Virus record (IMG/VR): IMGVR_UViG_3300035188_000277
Location: 1 to 64,000 of that record
Reading direction: 5' to 3' (one strand)
From: a virus
DNA length: 64,000 nucleotides
In this document: positions 23,794-31,320 of the stretch, piece after piece
Numbering within the stretch: the first letter of the stretch is position 1
Layout: each line of letters starts with the position of its first letter
Notes under the pieces: model-generated
Seen by the model: only the letters and a program-made list of their open reading frames with translations
Told to the model about the DNA's origin: nothing
Database searches by the model: none
Made by a program: the position numbers and the translations under genes

Positions 23794-24555
23794 ATGGAAG
23801 AAGAAACAAGAACACGTCGATTAACTCGCAAAGAAAAAAGACTTCTTCGTCAACAAGGTAAAGAACCAAAGGAAAATTACCAAGAGAAATTAAATTTTAA
23901 TCTAAAACATTTTCATCCTCTTACAGAGAATCAGAAATTAGCATTTGATTCTTTTGATGACGATAAAAATCTAATGCTACATGGTATTGCTGGTACTGGT
24001 AAATCCTTTATGGCATTATACCTTTCTTTGAAACAGATCCTCAGCGATCCAGAATGTATCTATAAGAAAGTTGTTATTGTAAGATCTGTTGTTCCTACTA
24101 GAGATATGGGATTCCTTCCTGGTAGTGACAGAGAAAAGACTAAAGTTTATGAAGCGCCTTACTATGCCATCTGTACCGAGTTGTTCGGTAGAGGTGATGC
24201 ATACGAGTATCTAAAGAAGAGAAACGTAGTTGAGTTTATCTCTACTTCTTTTATCAGAGGCATTACACTCAACGATTGTATTGTCGTTGTTGATGAGATG
24301 CAGAATGCTACTCTTCACGAGTTGGATTCTGTTATTACTCGTATTGGTCACAACTGTAAGGTAGTATTCTGCGGAGACTTCAGACAGTCAGACTTCACAA
24401 GAGAACACGAGAAGAGCGGTCTAACCGACTTCATGAGAGTGGTTCGCTCTATGAAATCTTTTGATCTAGTAGAATTCGAAGCCAAAGATATTGTTCGTTC
24501 TGCTCTTGTTAAAGAATACATCATCCTTAAAGACAAGATGAGAATTATAACGTAG
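23794..24555 (+). CDS. phoH: PhoH-like ATPase
   Basis: 253 residues. Walker A GIAGTGKS (64-71), Walker B VVVDEMQ (DE at 167-168). PhoH is a P-loop protein of the phosphate-starvation group in many bacteria and is common in marine phages. Its biochemical role is unsettled. Here it stands directly before the PlcP-like and Agt-like genes. Confidence 0.9.
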   Translation: MEEETRTRRLTRKEKRLLRQQGKEPKENYQEKLNFNLKHFHPLTENQKLAFDSFDDDKNLMLHGIAGTGKSFMALYLSLKQILSDPECIYKKVVIVRSVVPTRDMGFLPGSDREKTKVYEAPYYAICTELFGRGDAYEYLKKRNVVEFISTSFIRGITLNDCIVVVDEMQNATLHELDSVITRIGHNCKVVFCGDFRQSDFTREHEKSGLTDFMRVVRSMKSFDLVEFEAKDIVRSALVKEYIILKDKMRIIT

Positions 24556-24563
24556 GAGGAGTT

Positions 24564-25307
24564 GTGTCAAAAGATAAAAAGAAAAGTTATCGTTCGATCT
24601 TTATATCTGATGTGCACCTTGGAACCCGTCACTCTAACGCAAAATTGTTATTAGAATTTTTAAAAGAAACAGAAGCCGACAGATATTATCTTGTTGGTGA
24701 TATCATTGATGGCTGGATGATGCGCAAAAACGTTTACTGGCCACAAGAACATAACGAAGTCGTGCAATTCTTTTTAAAACAGTCAAAGAAATCTGTTGAA
24801 GTTATTTTTGTCATAGGTAACCATGATGAGTTCCTTCGTGAATATTCGGGAACCGAGATGGGTAATATTAAACTGGTTAACGAAGTAATACATCATGGAG
24901 AAAATAATAAAAAATATCTAGTCATACATGGCGATCAGTTCGACCTTGTCACTAAAAACGCAAGATGGTTAGCATATATTGGCGGCTGGATGTATGATCG
25001 AATGATTGACATAAACCGTTATTTACAATGGGTTTATAATGCTCTTAACATAAATGGTTTCTCTCTATCTGCTTGGGCGAAATCTAATGTCAAAGAAGCA
25101 GTAAACTTCATTGGAGACTACGAAAAGGTAGTTGCCGATGCAGCCAAAAGGAGATGCGTCGATGGGGTTATTTGCGGTCATATACATTCTGTTAATATAT
25201 CTACTATTGATGGTATTGAATACGTAAACTGCGGTGACTGGGTGGAATCCTGCACTGCCATTGTTGAACATTACAATGGTAAATTTGAGATCATAAGGAA
25301 ACTATAA
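24564..25307 (+). CDS. plcP: PlcP-like metallophosphoesterase (phospholipase C type)
   Basis: 247 residues from GTG. Calcineurin-type metal motifs D16-V-H18, GD46, GNHD (85-88), H122, GHIH (205-208). The sequence resembles proteins usually labelled UDP-2,3-diacylglucosamine diphosphatase (LpxH), but the long KARWLAYIGGWMYD ... WAKSNVKEAVNFIGDYE type region and partner gene fit alphaproteobacterial PlcP, which cleaves phospholipids under phosphate limitation. It overlaps the glycosyltransferase start. Confidence 0.75.
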   Translation: MSKDKKKSYRSIFISDVHLGTRHSNAKLLLEFLKETEADRYYLVGDIIDGWMMRKNVYWPQEHNEVVQFFLKQSKKSVEVIFVIGNHDEFLREYSGTEMGNIKLVNEVIHHGENNKKYLVIHGDQFDLVTKNARWLAYIGGWMYDRMIDINRYLQWVYNALNINGFSLSAWAKSNVKEAVNFIGDYEKVVADAAKRRCVDGVICGHIHSVNISTIDGIEYVNCGDWVESCTAIVEHYNGKFEIIRKL

Positions 25308-26293
25308 TGAATATTACTATTTTTACTGATGCTTGGGATCCGCAGATCAATGGCGTTGTCACTACGCTGAAGACAACGATCAAGCATCTCGAATCACGAG
25401 GTCACGTAGTGAAGGTGATTCATCCTGGTCTCTATAAACTAACGATACCACTACAACCATCTACTGGCATTTTTATGCCAGTTTTGCCCATGGGTATTGC
25501 TGATGAAGAAGTAAAGAATGCTGACAAGATTCACATCTCAACAGAAGGAGCCATAGGTCTTGCCGCTAGATATAGCTGTAAAAAATACAAGAAGTCTTTT
25601 ACAACTTCCTTTCACACTAAGTATCCGGAATACGTTAAGATACATACTGGTATTTCACCAAGAGTTAGCGGTGAGTATTTTCGTTGGTTCCATAGAGACA
25701 GCAGTGCTGTTATGGTTACAACCCCCAGTATGGTTGATTACTGTAAAGAATTGGGTATCAAACATCTAAAGATTTGGTCACGTGGCGTTGATACAAAACT
25801 GTTCCATCCAATTTACCCAAAGCCAAAGTCCGAACATATCTCGGCTGTATATTGCGGTAGAATATCAGCCGAGAAAAATTTAGAAGCATTTCTTTCTATC
25901 AATAATCCGTCAATCAGCAAAACTCTTATTGGCGATGGACCACAATTAGAAGAATACAAATCTAAATATCCAGAAGCTATCTTTCTCGGTAAGATGAACG
26001 CTAAACAAATTGCTGCAGAACTACCAAAGCATGACGTGTTTGCTTGGCCTTCTCTAACAGACACTTTTGGTTTAGTGGTGTTAGAAGGAATGGCATGCGG
26101 ATTACCTGTAGCAGCATTTAGAAATGATGTCAACGAATATATCATAGACGAAAAGTCAGGTGCGTTGATGGATTGGGATTTTGAAGAAGGTATATTGGTC
26201 GCCAAAACACTAAAACCAGAGGACGCTGTTGCTCGTGCAGCTAAATTCTCTTGGGAAGCGGCGACAGATCAGTTCTTGGAGAACCTATCATGA
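25307..26293 (+). CDS. Glycosyltransferase, Agt-like
   Basis: 328 residues, GT4 family. FTDAWDPQINGVV at the start, and LVVLEGMACGLPVA (E-x7-E region) in the C-terminal half. In Agt, the enzyme glycosylates diacylglycerol left by PlcP. Adjacent to the PlcP-like gene with one-base overlap, which supports this reading. Other acceptors are possible. Confidence 0.7.
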   Translation: MNITIFTDAWDPQINGVVTTLKTTIKHLESRGHVVKVIHPGLYKLTIPLQPSTGIFMPVLPMGIADEEVKNADKIHISTEGAIGLAARYSCKKYKKSFTTSFHTKYPEYVKIHTGISPRVSGEYFRWFHRDSSAVMVTTPSMVDYCKELGIKHLKIWSRGVDTKLFHPIYPKPKSEHISAVYCGRISAEKNLEAFLSINNPSISKTLIGDGPQLEEYKSKYPEAIFLGKMNAKQIAAELPKHDVFAWPSLTDTFGLVVLEGMACGLPVAAFRNDVNEYIIDEKSGALMDWDFEEGILVAKTLKPEDAVARAAKFSWEAATDQFLENLS

Positions 26294-27000
26294 CAGAAGC
26301 AAAAGACATTATCAAAGCATGGGACTATTGGCCAGCGCCGCCAATAGATAAGATTGCTAAGTTCCATTACATCGATGTCGGTAGAGAACCAGACACCAAT
26401 CTAACTGCTACAATGCCAGATATGCATTCTTGGTTTGCTTGGGATCAGAGCAGTCAGTCTATTTTATATGTCGATTATGACAAGGATATGAAATGGAAAG
26501 ACACTTGGTATCTACGTTACAAACTTGGTTATGGTATTGCTGAATGGCGAGACGATAATATCGTTGATAAAGAAAGTATCTTTACTAAGATCTTTGGAAA
26601 CAGAAACAAGATTGTATTCCAAGATAAGAATCCTATATGGTGGGGCAACTATTGCGAGATTGGTAAAGAATATGAGAACAATCCTAGGTCAGACTTCTTT
26701 GCTTGTTCGCCACCACAGTTACTAAATGGTATACAGTCTTTCGTTTATGAGAGAAAGATTGATAAGTGGACCAATGCATTCGGCGAAACATATAAAGACG
26801 TCGTCACATTAGTGTATCAACAAGCATGGGGATCTAAGGTTGGTGGTGCCAGATATTGGATGGCCAGAGGTATTGGCCCCGTAGCAGTTCAGTGGATCTC
26901 AACCGTTAAAGAAGCGTCTGGAAATAAGATATATATAACTAATAGAATGGATGCGAAATATAGAATGGAAAACGGATTTGCGAAAGATATTCAAACATAA
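26290..27000 (+). CDS. Hypothetical protein
   Basis: 236 residues from ATG 26290 (ATGA overlap with the glycosyltransferase stop). Trp/Tyr-rich, no clear motif. Not recognised. It precedes an exonuclease-like gene. Confidence 0.5.
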   Translation: MTEAKDIIKAWDYWPAPPIDKIAKFHYIDVGREPDTNLTATMPDMHSWFAWDQSSQSILYVDYDKDMKWKDTWYLRYKLGYGIAEWRDDNIVDKESIFTKIFGNRNKIVFQDKNPIWWGNYCEIGKEYENNPRSDFFACSPPQLLNGIQSFVYERKIDKWTNAFGETYKDVVTLVYQQAWGSKVGGARYWMARGIGPVAVQWISTVKEASGNKIYITNRMDAKYRMENGFAKDIQT

Positions 27001-27637
27001 TATAGTCCCAGAAGTAGATATTACTACTGAGACTATTGACGGTAAAAGATATTATGTGTTACCGAATGGACAAAAGTTTCGTTCGGTAACTACTGTATTA
27101 GATTCAGCCCTAGACAAAACTGCACTAATGGAGTGGAAGAAACGTGTCGGTCACGAAGAAGCTCAAAAGATTACTGTCCAAGCTGCTCGTCGTGGAACCG
27201 CCGTACATTCCATCGCAGAGCGTTATGTCCTCAATGAAGAGAATTATCTTCGGGGTGCTATGCCTTCTGGAATTGATTCTTTTAAAGGTATTCAATCGCT
27301 CTTAGACAAACACGTCGATAACATTCTTGGTATCGAGTTGCCTTTATATTCTGTTGCCATGAGAACTGCTGGGCGCTGCGATCTTATTGCAGAGTTTAAT
27401 GGTATACCTTCTGTGATTGATTTCAAAACAAGTCGTAAAACAAAAAAGGAGGAGTGGATTGAATCCTACTTCCTCCAGACAACTTGTTACTCGATGATGT
27501 TCGAATGGATCTATAAAATAAAAATCCCGCAGATCGCAATACTAATAGCAGTGGACAACGAGCAGCCACAACTATTTGTAAAGGATCGTGCGGAATATGT
27601 TAATAGAGTATTAGAGATCTTTACACAACCTACATAG
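26951..27637 (+). CDS. PD-(D/E)XK nuclease (RecB/Cas4-like)
   Basis: 228 residues. GRCDLIAEF ... SVIDFKTS is the D ... D-x-K core (D about 141, K about 158). QAARRGTAVHSIAERYV is the upstream H helix of RecB-like nucleases. It is likely a single-strand exonuclease. It starts within the end of the preceding gene and converges with the minus-strand deaminase, sharing 8 bases. Confidence 0.75.
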   Translation: MRNIEWKTDLRKIFKHNIVPEVDITTETIDGKRYYVLPNGQKFRSVTTVLDSALDKTALMEWKKRVGHEEAQKITVQAARRGTAVHSIAERYVLNEENYLRGAMPSGIDSFKGIQSLLDKHVDNILGIELPLYSVAMRTAGRCDLIAEFNGIPSVIDFKTSRKTKKEEWIESYFLQTTCYSMMFEWIYKIKIPQIAILIAVDNEQPQLFVKDRAEYVNRVLEIFTQPT

Positions 27638-28040
27638 AGCCGTAGGCGTTTTCTTCTTCGAGAGAGAATACTGTTCTCTTAATACCAAAGTGTTCGATCG
27701 CTTTCTGGCACCCCGGACAAGGTTCGGCCAGTCCACTTACCCACCCAGTGTCTCCCTTGTTTTGTTTCTTAACACGGTAGACATATAGGGTGGCATCTTT
27801 TAGATCATCTTCTTCGACAACTTTCAATGCTTTGATAATACAATCCACCTCTGCGTGTTTAAAGATCGCATCGATATTCTTTGCGAACCTTTTCTGCAGA
27901 GGATGGGATTTATCTGAGTTGAAACCGACAGAGATAATCTCGTTACGAAGAACGAGACACGCTGCCAGTTTCATCTTCATATTATTGGAAGTAGCTAGTC
28001 TACGGACAAAGTCCATATATTTCTTATCACGAGAACTCAT
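27630..28040 (-). CDS. Deoxycytidylate deaminase-like zinc protein
   Basis: 136 residues. H62-A-E64 and P-C108-P-G-C111 are the zinc and catalytic motif of cytidine/dCMP deaminases. It may convert dCMP to dUMP for ThyX. Overlaps the nuclease gene at its 3' end and the sulfotransferase at its 5' side. Confidence 0.75.
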   Translation of the reverse strand: MSSRDKKYMDFVRRLATSNNMKMKLAACLVLRNEIISVGFNSDKSHPLQKRFAKNIDAIFKHAEVDCIIKALKVVEEDDLKDATLYVYRVKKQNKGDTGWVSGLAEPCPGCQKAIEHFGIKRTVFSLEEENAYGSM

Positions 28041-28587
28041 CTGAGTATCCTAGATTACGAAAGTCTCGGGCGTAGATCTTTCGAACCATATCCACGCTTT
28101 CCGAATCATAATCATTATTATACTCTTCTTTTGAATAAGAGCCAACGTTTATTTTTGGTATACGAATGTTTAGATCTACCTCGAGCTCCCAGAGCTCTTC
28201 GTATCTGTAGATCTTATCCATCTCTGTTATATCTTCTTCAAAGATATAAAAAGATTGATCGTATTTCATAAGAGGAGTTTTCTCGGTAACTTCTCCTACC
28301 ATAATCATGGACAAAAAGTTTTTAAAAGATATTTGTATTTGATTGAATCGCAAAAAATGATGATAATAACTATACGCTCTTGTGAAGGGATTTCTTACGA
28401 CAGAGAACTTGAAGACTTCTGGAGTAATGTTATTATTAAGTTTGAGAACATGATAAGGATCGTGACCGATATGCCATGTTCTTAACCATGGTTGTTCTCT
28501 AAGTTGAGACCTGATAGCGATGCCACCAGTCTTAGGTATATGAACAAAGAGAAGAGGGGGAAGATCCCCCTCTACATTAGTAATCAT
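28027..28587 (-). CDS. Sulfotransferase-like protein
   Basis: 186 residues. FVHIPKTGGIAI (residues about 14-25) is the PAPS 5'-phosphosulfate loop and VVRNPFTRAYSYY (about 63-75) the 3'-phosphate loop. It probably transfers sulfate to a carbohydrate. Shares its first codons with the Ro-like gene's end; a stem-loop spans its codons 6-12. Confidence 0.75.
   Translation of the reverse strand: MITNVEGDLPPLLFVHIPKTGGIAIRSQLREQPWLRTWHIGHDPYHVLKLNNNITPEVFKFSVVRNPFTRAYSYYHHFLRFNQIQISFKNFLSMIMVGEVTEKTPLMKYDQSFYIFEEDITEMDKIYRYEELWELEVDLNIRIPKINVGSYSKEEYNNDYDSESVDMVRKIYARDFRNLGYSDEFS
28553..28573 (-). terminator. Stem-loop just after the Ro-like gene
   Basis: Nine-bp perfect stem (AGAGGGGGA/TCCCCCTCT) with a 3-base loop begins four bases after the Ro-like stop. 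It is followed by a pyrimidine-rich tract, not a clean T run. It could be an attenuator or a 3'-end protector. It lies inside the sulfotransferase start region. Confidence 0.45.
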
Positions 28588-30001
28588 AACGCTCGTTCAT
28601 GATAGTGTCGAGCATAATCGATTCGGGAGTAAAGGTCTCTACGTTAGCCAAACCCTTCACCAGTGCTGGCGAGAATCCAGAAACAAGAGCAACTCCAGAA
28701 GTATCATACTTCACAGGCTGATTACCATACGCAGCATTTAGATTCCAGAACACGATCTTTGGTAGATCATAACCAGCATCCTGATACTTACGAGCAATCA
28801 TCTGTAATGCGCTATCGTCGAAACGAGTGCACTGGTTGAACTGCATGTCTGATAGAATAAGCAGCATGTCAGGCATTTCTTCCTGAGGCACATTACCCTT
28901 CTTAGCTACATCAAGAACCTTATCCAGAGCACGGTGCAGATCAGTAGACATAGCCCACTTAGACTGAACCATCTGCTGGCACTTCTGAACGATATTACCG
29001 TTTAGGTGCAGCAACTGTGGGTTGTCGCTGAAAGTCAAGAAGGTATCCTTGAACGCTCCAGTGTTCTTGTCTGCAAGATACAGACCAAGAGACACAGCAA
29101 CGTCAATGCAAGTAGTACCACTCTTTGAGTTGTATCCACCAGCAGGAGTGGTCATTGAACCAGAAACGTCAACCAAAGGTAGGATACGGGCATCCCCAAC
29201 GAAGTTAGGAAGAGCATCCCACTGAGCCTGAAGATGTCCAAGTTCAGTGGCATCATAGTCGTTTGACCAACGATATGAACATAGACCCTTTAGAACATCG
29301 TAAGGATACACAGCACCAGCGTTCACCTTTACGCCAGCTTCGCCCTTTACGAGCTTCTGAACATACTCAGCAAACTTTACAGAGTGCTTGTTGAATGCCT
29401 TCTTGTAACGAGAAGCAGCAAGAGAAGGAACCTTGTTGTAGTCGATCTCTTCCCACTGCTTTGCGCACATCTGAGTTTCAACAACGTTGGTTAGATTAAC
29501 CAAAGTCTTACGATACTGCTTTGGAGTCATACCAAGGAATGCACGTAGCTCTGCAGCCACTTCACCCTTACGAGGCATCCACTTAGCAACTAGACCAGCA
29601 GTATTCTGGTTAGACAATCCTTCACGGATAAACTCGAACGCTTCCTTACGGACATCGCCCTTTGCAGTTAGGAGATCATCCCAACGACCAAGTTCCGGAA
29701 CCTTATGCACGATACGAGCAGCAAGTGCAGGATCGTTGTCGCATAGGTACTGGAAAATATCACGGAAGATCTTACGTTCACCAGATCCACCACGAGCATC
29801 ACGTGCCCATAGAGCAATACGAGTTGCAAGTTCCTTGTTGGTAACATATGCAGCTACGAAAGCAGGGATGATATCCTTACCACGAGAAGCACCAATGTTG
29901 AAGTATAGATCAACTAGCGGAGACGCAGTTGACTTCAGAGCCTTCATACCATTTTCAGTACGTGCTTCCTGATTCTTCACGGCATTAACAAAAGTAGACA
30001 T
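28577..30001 (-). CDS. Ro60-like (TROVE/DUF2828-type) RNA-binding ring protein
   Basis: 474 residues. N-terminal 1-265 is alpha-helical repeat sequence (IALWARDARGGSGERKIF, VPELGRWDDLL) typical of TROVE/DUF2828 proteins, which form rings binding misfolded and Y RNAs. C-terminal 272-474 is a von Willebrand A domain with an intact MIDAS: D278-V-S280-G-S282, T353, D385. A GGAAAG site precedes the ATG. Seven stem-closed RNA genes lie directly upstream on the same strand, one abutting the start region. Whether it is a true Ro60 orthologue or DUF2828 member cannot be settled by eye. Confidence 0.8.
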   Translation of the reverse strand: MSTFVNAVKNQEARTENGMKALKSTASPLVDLYFNIGASRGKDIIPAFVAAYVTNKELATRIALWARDARGGSGERKIFRDIFQYLCDNDPALAARIVHKVPELGRWDDLLTAKGDVRKEAFEFIREGLSNQNTAGLVAKWMPRKGEVAAELRAFLGMTPKQYRKTLVNLTNVVETQMCAKQWEEIDYNKVPSLAASRYKKAFNKHSVKFAEYVQKLVKGEAGVKVNAGAVYPYDVLKGLCSYRWSNDYDATELGHLQAQWDALPNFVGDARILPLVDVSGSMTTPAGGYNSKSGTTCIDVAVSLGLYLADKNTGAFKDTFLTFSDNPQLLHLNGNIVQKCQQMVQSKWAMSTDLHRALDKVLDVAKKGNVPQEEMPDMLLILSDMQFNQCTRFDDSALQMIARKYQDAGYDLPKIVFWNLNAAYGNQPVKYDTSGVALVSGFSPALVKGLANVETFTPESIMLDTIMNERYDY

Positions 30002-30019
30002 TTCACTTTCCTTTTCTAC

Positions 30020-30078
30020 AGATTGAACTTTGAGTCAAATTATCAGTTTGATTTTCATTGGATTGCTGAACTCAATCT
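30020..30078 (-). ncRNA. Y-RNA-like element 1 (short type)
   Basis: Closing helix AGATTGA/TCAATCT (30020-30026/30072-30078). Read on the minus strand, the 5' helix is followed by TTCAGCAA. It ends just before the Ro-like ribosome site. Short form without tRNA-like module. Confidence 0.65.
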
Positions 30079-30087
30079 AAAATTAAC

Positions 30088-30196
30088 AGGATAGATTTTA
30101 CGTGCTCTACCGACTGAGCTACTCCCCCATAGGGAAGGTGGGGCTCGAACCCACGACCACGGCTGTGTAAAAGCAAAACATTGCGGAAACTATCCT
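30088..30196 (-). ncRNA. Y-RNA-like element 2 with circularly permuted tRNA module
   Basis: Closing helix AGGATAG/CTATCCT. Inside, 30096-30172 is a tRNA body in permuted order: stem TTTTAC/GTAAAA (in place of the anticodon stem), T arm (30138-30154, loop TTCGAGC), acceptor 3' strand (30131-30137), tight loop, acceptor 5' strand (30122-30128), D arm (30104-30119). Acceptor pairing includes G-U pairs that hold only for the minus-strand RNA. The halves resemble the phage tRNA-Val(TAC). It is the first RNA after the 30213 promoter. Confidence 0.8.
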
Positions 30197-30212
30197 AAAA
30201 CTCTATATTACT

Positions 30213-30240
30213 ATTATACTACACTTTGCTTAGAAGTCAA
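30213..30240 (-). promoter_or_regulatory. Sigma70 promoter for the Y-RNA/Ro transcript
   Basis: Read on the minus strand: TTGACT (30235-30240), 16-base spacer, perfect TATAAT (30213-30218). Transcription would start near 30206, ten bases before element 2, and run through element 1 into the Ro-like gene. Confidence 0.75.
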
Positions 30241-30251
30241 GCAAAAATAAC

Positions 30252-30317
30252 AGGATAACATCTTTCTTCGATTACAAGTCGAGTGCTTATTCAGCGATGG
30301 TTTGCTGTAGTTATCCT
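30252..30317 (-). ncRNA. Y-RNA-like element 3
   Basis: Closing helix AGGATAAC/GTTATCCT; CAGCAAACC follows the 5' helix. An internal hairpin has a 7-base loop CTTGTAA on a TCGA stem, resembling an anticodon arm with TGT. Confidence 0.65.
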
Positions 30318-30326
30318 AGAACTAAC

Positions 30327-30377
30327 GGGATCAACTTGGCTTGTTTGTGAGCAACAGTTGAATGCTGAACTGATCCC
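30327..30377 (-). ncRNA. Y-RNA-like element 4 (short type)
   Basis: Closing helix GGGATCA/TGATCCC, extended by AGTTC/AAGTT-type pairing; TTCAGCA follows the 5' helix. Close sister of elements 1 and 7. Confidence 0.65.
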
Positions 30378-30392
30378 AAAACTTTATACAAC

Positions 30393-30499
30393 AGGATATA
30401 TTTTTTAGCTCCATGGCTATTAACCACGATAGGATTTGAACCTATTATCTTCTGTAATAATACAGATGCTTCGACCGAAGTGTTTGCTGAAAATATCCT
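30393..30499 (-). ncRNA. Y-RNA-like element 5 with reduced permuted tRNA module
   Basis: Closing helix AGGATAT/ATATCCT with TTCAGCAAAC after the 5' strand. Inside are an anticodon-like hairpin (30451-30466), T arm (30429-30445, loop TTCAAAT) directly abutting a 7-bp acceptor-like helix (30412-30418/30422-30428) closed by three bases. A D arm is not evident. Confidence 0.7.
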
Positions 30500-30509
30500 A
30501 AAACTAAAC

Positions 30510-30710
30510 TGGATGGTTGAAGGAATTTTTATTATTGTTCTGGAGAGACCGATTAACTCGTACGAGTATATCCTTCAACTCTCCCTATCTAATGATTCTC
30601 ACTAGCAATATTTTCTCTCACCGTAGTGGAGAAACTCTCTGAACAGTAAGAACCAAAGTTCTTACATCGGAGGAGCCTTACGACTCCGAGTGGTTTGCTG
30701 TATCCATCCA
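30510..30710 (-). ncRNA. Y-RNA-like element 6 (long)
   Basis: About 200 bases closed by TGGATGG/CCATCCA, with TACAGCAAACC after the 5' helix. Several internal hairpins are visible, including a perfect 8-bp stem GTAAGAAC/GTTCTTAC. It has no clear T arm. Confidence 0.6.
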
Positions 30711-30719
30711 CAATAAAAC

Positions 30720-30774
30720 AGGATCAACTTGCATTTTTCGTTCAAAGAAAAGTAGTTATTGCTGAACTGATCCT
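30720..30774 (-). ncRNA. Y-RNA-like element 7 (short type)
   Basis: Closing helix AGGATCA/TGATCCT; GTTCAGCAA follows it and CAAGTT precedes the 3' strand, as in element 4. It lies between element 6 and tRNA-Gly. Confidence 0.65.
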
Positions 30775-30780
30775 AAAATT

Positions 30781-30855
30781 TGGAGCGGGCGACCAGAATC
30801 GAACTGGCGACCAACAGTTTGGAAGACTGTGACTCTACCCCTGAGTTACACCCGC
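30781..30855 (-). tRNA. tRNA-Gly(TCC)
   Basis: 75 bases. Acceptor GCGGGTG/CGCCCGC, anticodon loop CTTCCAA, T loop TTCGATT, CCA encoded. Last tRNA before the Y-RNA-like cluster. Confidence 0.93.
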
Positions 30856-31055
30856 AAACCCCATTTAATTTTCAACCAAATCCTTTCATGAATATAATAA
30901 TCTATACTAAGAAGAAGATGAAGTATTGTAGCAAATCCTGTAGACTTGCCAATGTCACCAGTAAAAACGAAAGTCCAGAATATCGTAAACACCCATGCGG
31001 TTAAACGATAACTAATCATTCTTACTACTGTACGTTTATGAGTTTCTTGTATCAT
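30846..31055 (-). CDS. DUF2061-like membrane protein
   Basis: 69 residues. TVVRMISYRLTAWVFTIFWTF ... YYIHERIW has the DUF2061 pattern with two hydrophobic segments. Its last codons overlap the tRNA-Gly 5' end by ten bases. Confidence 0.6.
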   Translation of the reverse strand: MIQETHKRTVVRMISYRLTAWVFTIFWTFVFTGDIGKSTGFATILHLLLSIDYYIHERIWLKIKWGLRV

Positions 31056-31153
31056 TGAGATAACATATTTATATCAGAAAGAATAAAACCAGCGACTATC
31101 ATCAGTCCAAAGAAACAAATAATTTTGATTATTGCGCTCAATTTATGATTCAT
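31052..31153 (-). CDS. Tiny single-span membrane protein
   Basis: 33 residues (MNHKLSAIIKIICFFGLMIV ...), one hydrophobic helix, with a GAGGATA site upstream. The stop overlaps the DUF2061-like start (ATGA). A TATAAATA-like string inside is judged incidental. Confidence 0.5.
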   Translation of the reverse strand: MNHKLSAIIKIICFFGLMIVAGFILSDINMLSQ

Positions 31154-31167
31154 AATATATCCTCGAT

Positions 31168-31242
31168 TGGATCAGGAACCTGGACTCGAACCAAGATTAA
31201 CGGAGTCAGAGTCCGTGGTTTTACCGATTAAACTATTCCTGA
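31168..31242 (-). tRNA. tRNA-Gln(CTG)
   Basis: 75 bases; acceptor TCAGGAA/TTCCTGA, anticodon loop CTCTGAC, T loop TTCGAGT, CCA encoded. Confidence 0.9.
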
Positions 31243-31243
31243 A

Positions 31244-31319
31244 TGGTGCTGGCAGAAGGAATCGAACCCTCGACCTGATGCTTACAAGGCAACTGCTCTA
31301 CCGTCTGAGCTATACCAGC
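31244..31319 (-). tRNA. tRNA-Thr(TGT)
   Basis: 76 bases; acceptor GCTGGTA/TGCCAGC, anticodon loop CTTGTAA, T loop TTCGATT, CCA encoded. Confidence 0.93.
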
Positions 31320-31320
31320 G

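Noticed and set aside
24564-25307. LpxH (UDP-2,3-diacylglucosamine diphosphatase)
   Set aside because: Automatic labels would say this, but sequence features and the adjoining glycosyltransferase fit PlcP better. LpxH activity cannot be excluded.
30020-30774. CRISPR array
   Set aside because: The units share stem-closing and short motifs but vary greatly in length and have no constant repeat or spacer size. They fit structured RNAs better.
31066-31073. Late promoter TATAAATA
   Set aside because: It lies inside a small membrane-protein frame and too close to the next start to be convincing.
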